NCBI GenBank assembly: GCA_025362195.1
Contig: JANYHV010000464.1
Coordinates: 1-33,918 of the forward strand
From: Fimbriiglobus sp.
Lineage (GTDB): Bacteria > Planctomycetota > Planctomycetia > Gemmatales > Gemmataceae
Direction of reading: 5' to 3'
Length of the DNA stretch: 33,918 bases
The notes under the pieces were generated by a model. That model did no database searches. It was not told the DNA's origin and was given only the letters and a program-made list of their open reading frames with translations. The position numbers and the translations under genes are program-made. Positions 32,581 through 33,918 of this stretch are shown piece by piece (within the stretch, counting starts at the first letter, position 1; each line of letters begins with the position of its first letter).

Positions 32581-33327
32581 CTCACCACCAAGGTGTTTCT
32601 GGATTGCTGCCCGCTGGATGTCGGTCAGGGGCGCGTCGAGGGGGTCGAGTTCGAACTGAGAGTAGACGCCTTCGATGTCGATCTCTCGCAGGGCGATCTT
32701 GGCCGTGAAGACCGCGAATCTGTCGTGCGACAGCGCGATTCGCAGGAGAGTGCCGGTCGTGCCTTTCGCGGCCGGGCCGTAAACGCCCAGGGTCGTTGCG
32801 ACCGCCGGGGCGAGGGTCGGATGCACGGAGTAGACGGCAGCGACGTGACCGGCCACCTCGGCCCCTCCCAACCTCTCCTCCATCTGCCATTCCCCGGTCG
32901 GCCCCAAATCGACCGTGTAGTTGAGGAGGGTGAGTAGCCCCAGCACCAGTTGAATGTCCGGCGAGTGTAACAACGCAACGAGTTCGTCCTTTTGTCGACG
33001 CCCACGTTTGGAGTACGCGCTGGCGAAGTGGGCCAGCGCGATGCGTTTGCTCCCCTCCACGTCTCGGATCTTTCGGCCGCACGCGTCCCAAACATCCGTC
33101 CGCGAAGTGGCAAAGTCGTCCGCGACCGCGCACCGGGCGCGGCGGTCGTCCCCCGCCGCTCGGTAACGCTCGATCTCGGCGTTCAGGTCGGGCCGGGCGG
33201 TGATCGGGTTCAGGACGCGTACCTGTTCCGAGGCCGGGCGAACCCTTCGAGTGGCGGTGTACCAACAGACCCCCGCGGTCAAAACGACCGCCAGGGAGAG
33301 CAGGACACCGGTTCGGTTGGTGCGCAT
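32491..33327 (-). CDS. Membrane-anchored protein of unknown function
   Basis: A 278-residue protein with an N-terminal membrane helix or signal anchor (residues 5-27, RTGVLLSLAVVLTAGVCWY) and a predicted outer, mostly helical domain. No family is recognised; the spacing of helical segments (LVALLHSPDIQLVLGLLTLL, LAPAVATTLGVYGPAAKGTT) loosely resembles HEAT-type repeats. The final 30 or so residues, from FPPNRGHSSAVGL to the stop at 32491, are encoded by the antisense of an IS3 element's right end, so the native C-terminus was probably lost and replaced. The ATG at 33327 has only a weak AGG upstream. The 273 bases between this gene and the FG-GAP gene at 33601 hold no recognisable gene. Function unknown. 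Confidence 0.65.
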   Translation of the reverse strand: MRTNRTGVLLSLAVVLTAGVCWYTATRRVRPASEQVRVLNPITARPDLNAEIERYRAAGDDRRARCAVADDFATSRTDVWDACGRKIRDVEGSKRIALAHFASAYSKRGRRQKDELVALLHSPDIQLVLGLLTLLNYTVDLGPTGEWQMEERLGGAEVAGHVAAVYSVHPTLAPAVATTLGVYGPAAKGTTGTLLRIALSHDRFAVFTAKIALREIDIEGVYSQFELDPLDAPLTDIQRAAIQKHLGGELAFPPNRGHSSAVGLDARPLTLGRGDVPP

Positions 33328-33600
33328 AAAGACCTGTATTTACGATGATTGTTCGCCGTCACACATCCTCATCGGATTCGGCGACTGTGTCAACGATTTA
33401 CTGGCTCGCTCGGTCTACTTTCTACCCGCTTTCAATGCGCAACGTGTTGCTTTGTCGATCACGGCTTCATCGTCTCCACTGTTGGGAGTTCCCGCGCGGT
33501 GTGGACGGGTGGAATGCAGTGTCAACTCTGCGAAGCGGAGGGACATCAGTCGATGTCAATCGTGAGGTCGATGCGGGTCGATCGCCTTTCGGCTGACGGC

Positions 33601-33918
33601 TTACCCCACGAAGACGCCGCCGGTGTAGCCGGCCAGGTCGTCGAAGTCGAGGAGGGGCGTCGGGTTCGCGCTCGCCAGCAGCGACGCGCCGGTGTACGCG
33701 GTGACGCGCGACCCGGCCCCGGTCCCCGCGCCGACGACCAGGCCGGCGCGGTTGGTCGCGTCCAACCTCTTGACGGTGACCCGGACGCCGCCGCGGTTGC
33801 CCGCGTCGCCGGCGAAGAAGTTGGCGACCTGGGCGGCCGGCACCTCGTCGAGGTTGCTGTACGTCCCGGCCGCGGCCAGCAGGCGGACGGAGTCGAGGAC
33901 GCGGACGCGCGGCCCGCC
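33601..33918 (-). CDS. FG-GAP repeat protein, 3' end only (runs off the window)
   Basis: The last 105 residues of a gene whose start lies beyond the right edge. The reading frame is open to the edge, beginning GGPRVRVLDSVRLL. The sequence NFFAGDAGNRGGVRVTVKRL, LVVGAGTGAGSRVTAYTG and the tail DFDDLAGYTGGVFVG are FG-GAP repeats that align nearly without gaps with the end of the protein at 6386. It is therefore another large exported planctomycete FG-GAP protein. A short internal GTG at 33843 should not be taken as the start. Stop codon TAA at 33603-33601. Confidence 0.88.
   Translation of the reverse strand, partial: GGPRVRVLDSVRLLAAAGTYSNLDEVPAAQVANFFAGDAGNRGGVRVTVKRLDATNRAGLVVGAGTGAGSRVTAYTGASLLASANPTPLLDFDDLAGYTGGVFVG

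Noticed and set aside
33345-33596. Small plus-strand gene in the last intergenic gap
   Set aside because: No ribosome-binding site, no domain character and no family likeness in its 83 codons.

Overview
The window looks like a chromosomal stretch of a high-GC planctomycete, most likely Gemmataceae. Pointers are two ECF sigma factor/Ser-Thr kinase gene pairs, large secreted FG-GAP proteins whose N-termini carry an LE(D/E)R-type motif, a very large secreted RHS/YD-repeat gene, and the kinase opening FLAALDLPD...RYLDAACGG. This assignment rests on gene content and codon style only.

Layout. (1) 50-1646, minus strand: an SbtA-type sodium/bicarbonate transporter and, upstream, an MpsC (DUF2294) protein. 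A sigma70-like promoter and a 52-base terminator hairpin with a T-run lie between them, the hairpin ending only about 25 bases before the sbtA start, which suggests transcription attenuation. (2) 1894-2491, plus: decayed N-terminal and middle part of an IS3-family transposase (OrfB). (3) 2600-6367, plus: an ECF42-type sigma factor with C-terminal TPR extension, followed by a VOC protein, a tandem DGPF/YCII protein, a second VOC protein and a small secreted protein. Two near-identical elements (TGTCGA, 17 bases, CGAC/CGGC) precede the VOC-DGPF pair and the second VOC gene and match the promoter type I recall for ECF42. (4) 6386-12918, minus: ECF sigma factor, membrane Ser/Thr kinase with an LRR-like outer domain, and a secreted FG-GAP/cadherin/beta-helix protein, probably one operon. 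(5) 13446-29227, plus: one giant ancestral gene of about 5260 codons (FG-GAP propellers, DUF4114, LamG, SdrD-like and cadherin-like modules, RHS/YD repeats, unique C-terminus), now broken by two in-frame TAG codons and one single-base frameshift. (6) 29224-32246, minus: a second ECF sigma/kinase pair with overlapping ATGA; the kinase starts with a zinc-finger motif like that of anti-sigma factors. (7) 32326-32580, plus: the C-terminal part and right end of an IS3-family element. (8) 32491-33327, minus: an unknown membrane-anchored protein whose last 30 or so residues come from the IS end. (9) 33601-33918, minus: the 3' end of another FG-GAP protein, closely related at its tail to the gene at 6386.

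How the parts may work together. The left block is dissolved inorganic carbon uptake. The ECF42 block is a self-contained sigma regulon. The two sigma/kinase modules flank the surface-protein genes and are the likeliest local signalling systems. The two IS3 pieces lie on the same strand and are complementary parts of one OrfB, so the roughly 30 kb between them may be an insertion into a transposase gene; this is inference. No tRNA, rRNA, CRISPR array or replication origin was seen.
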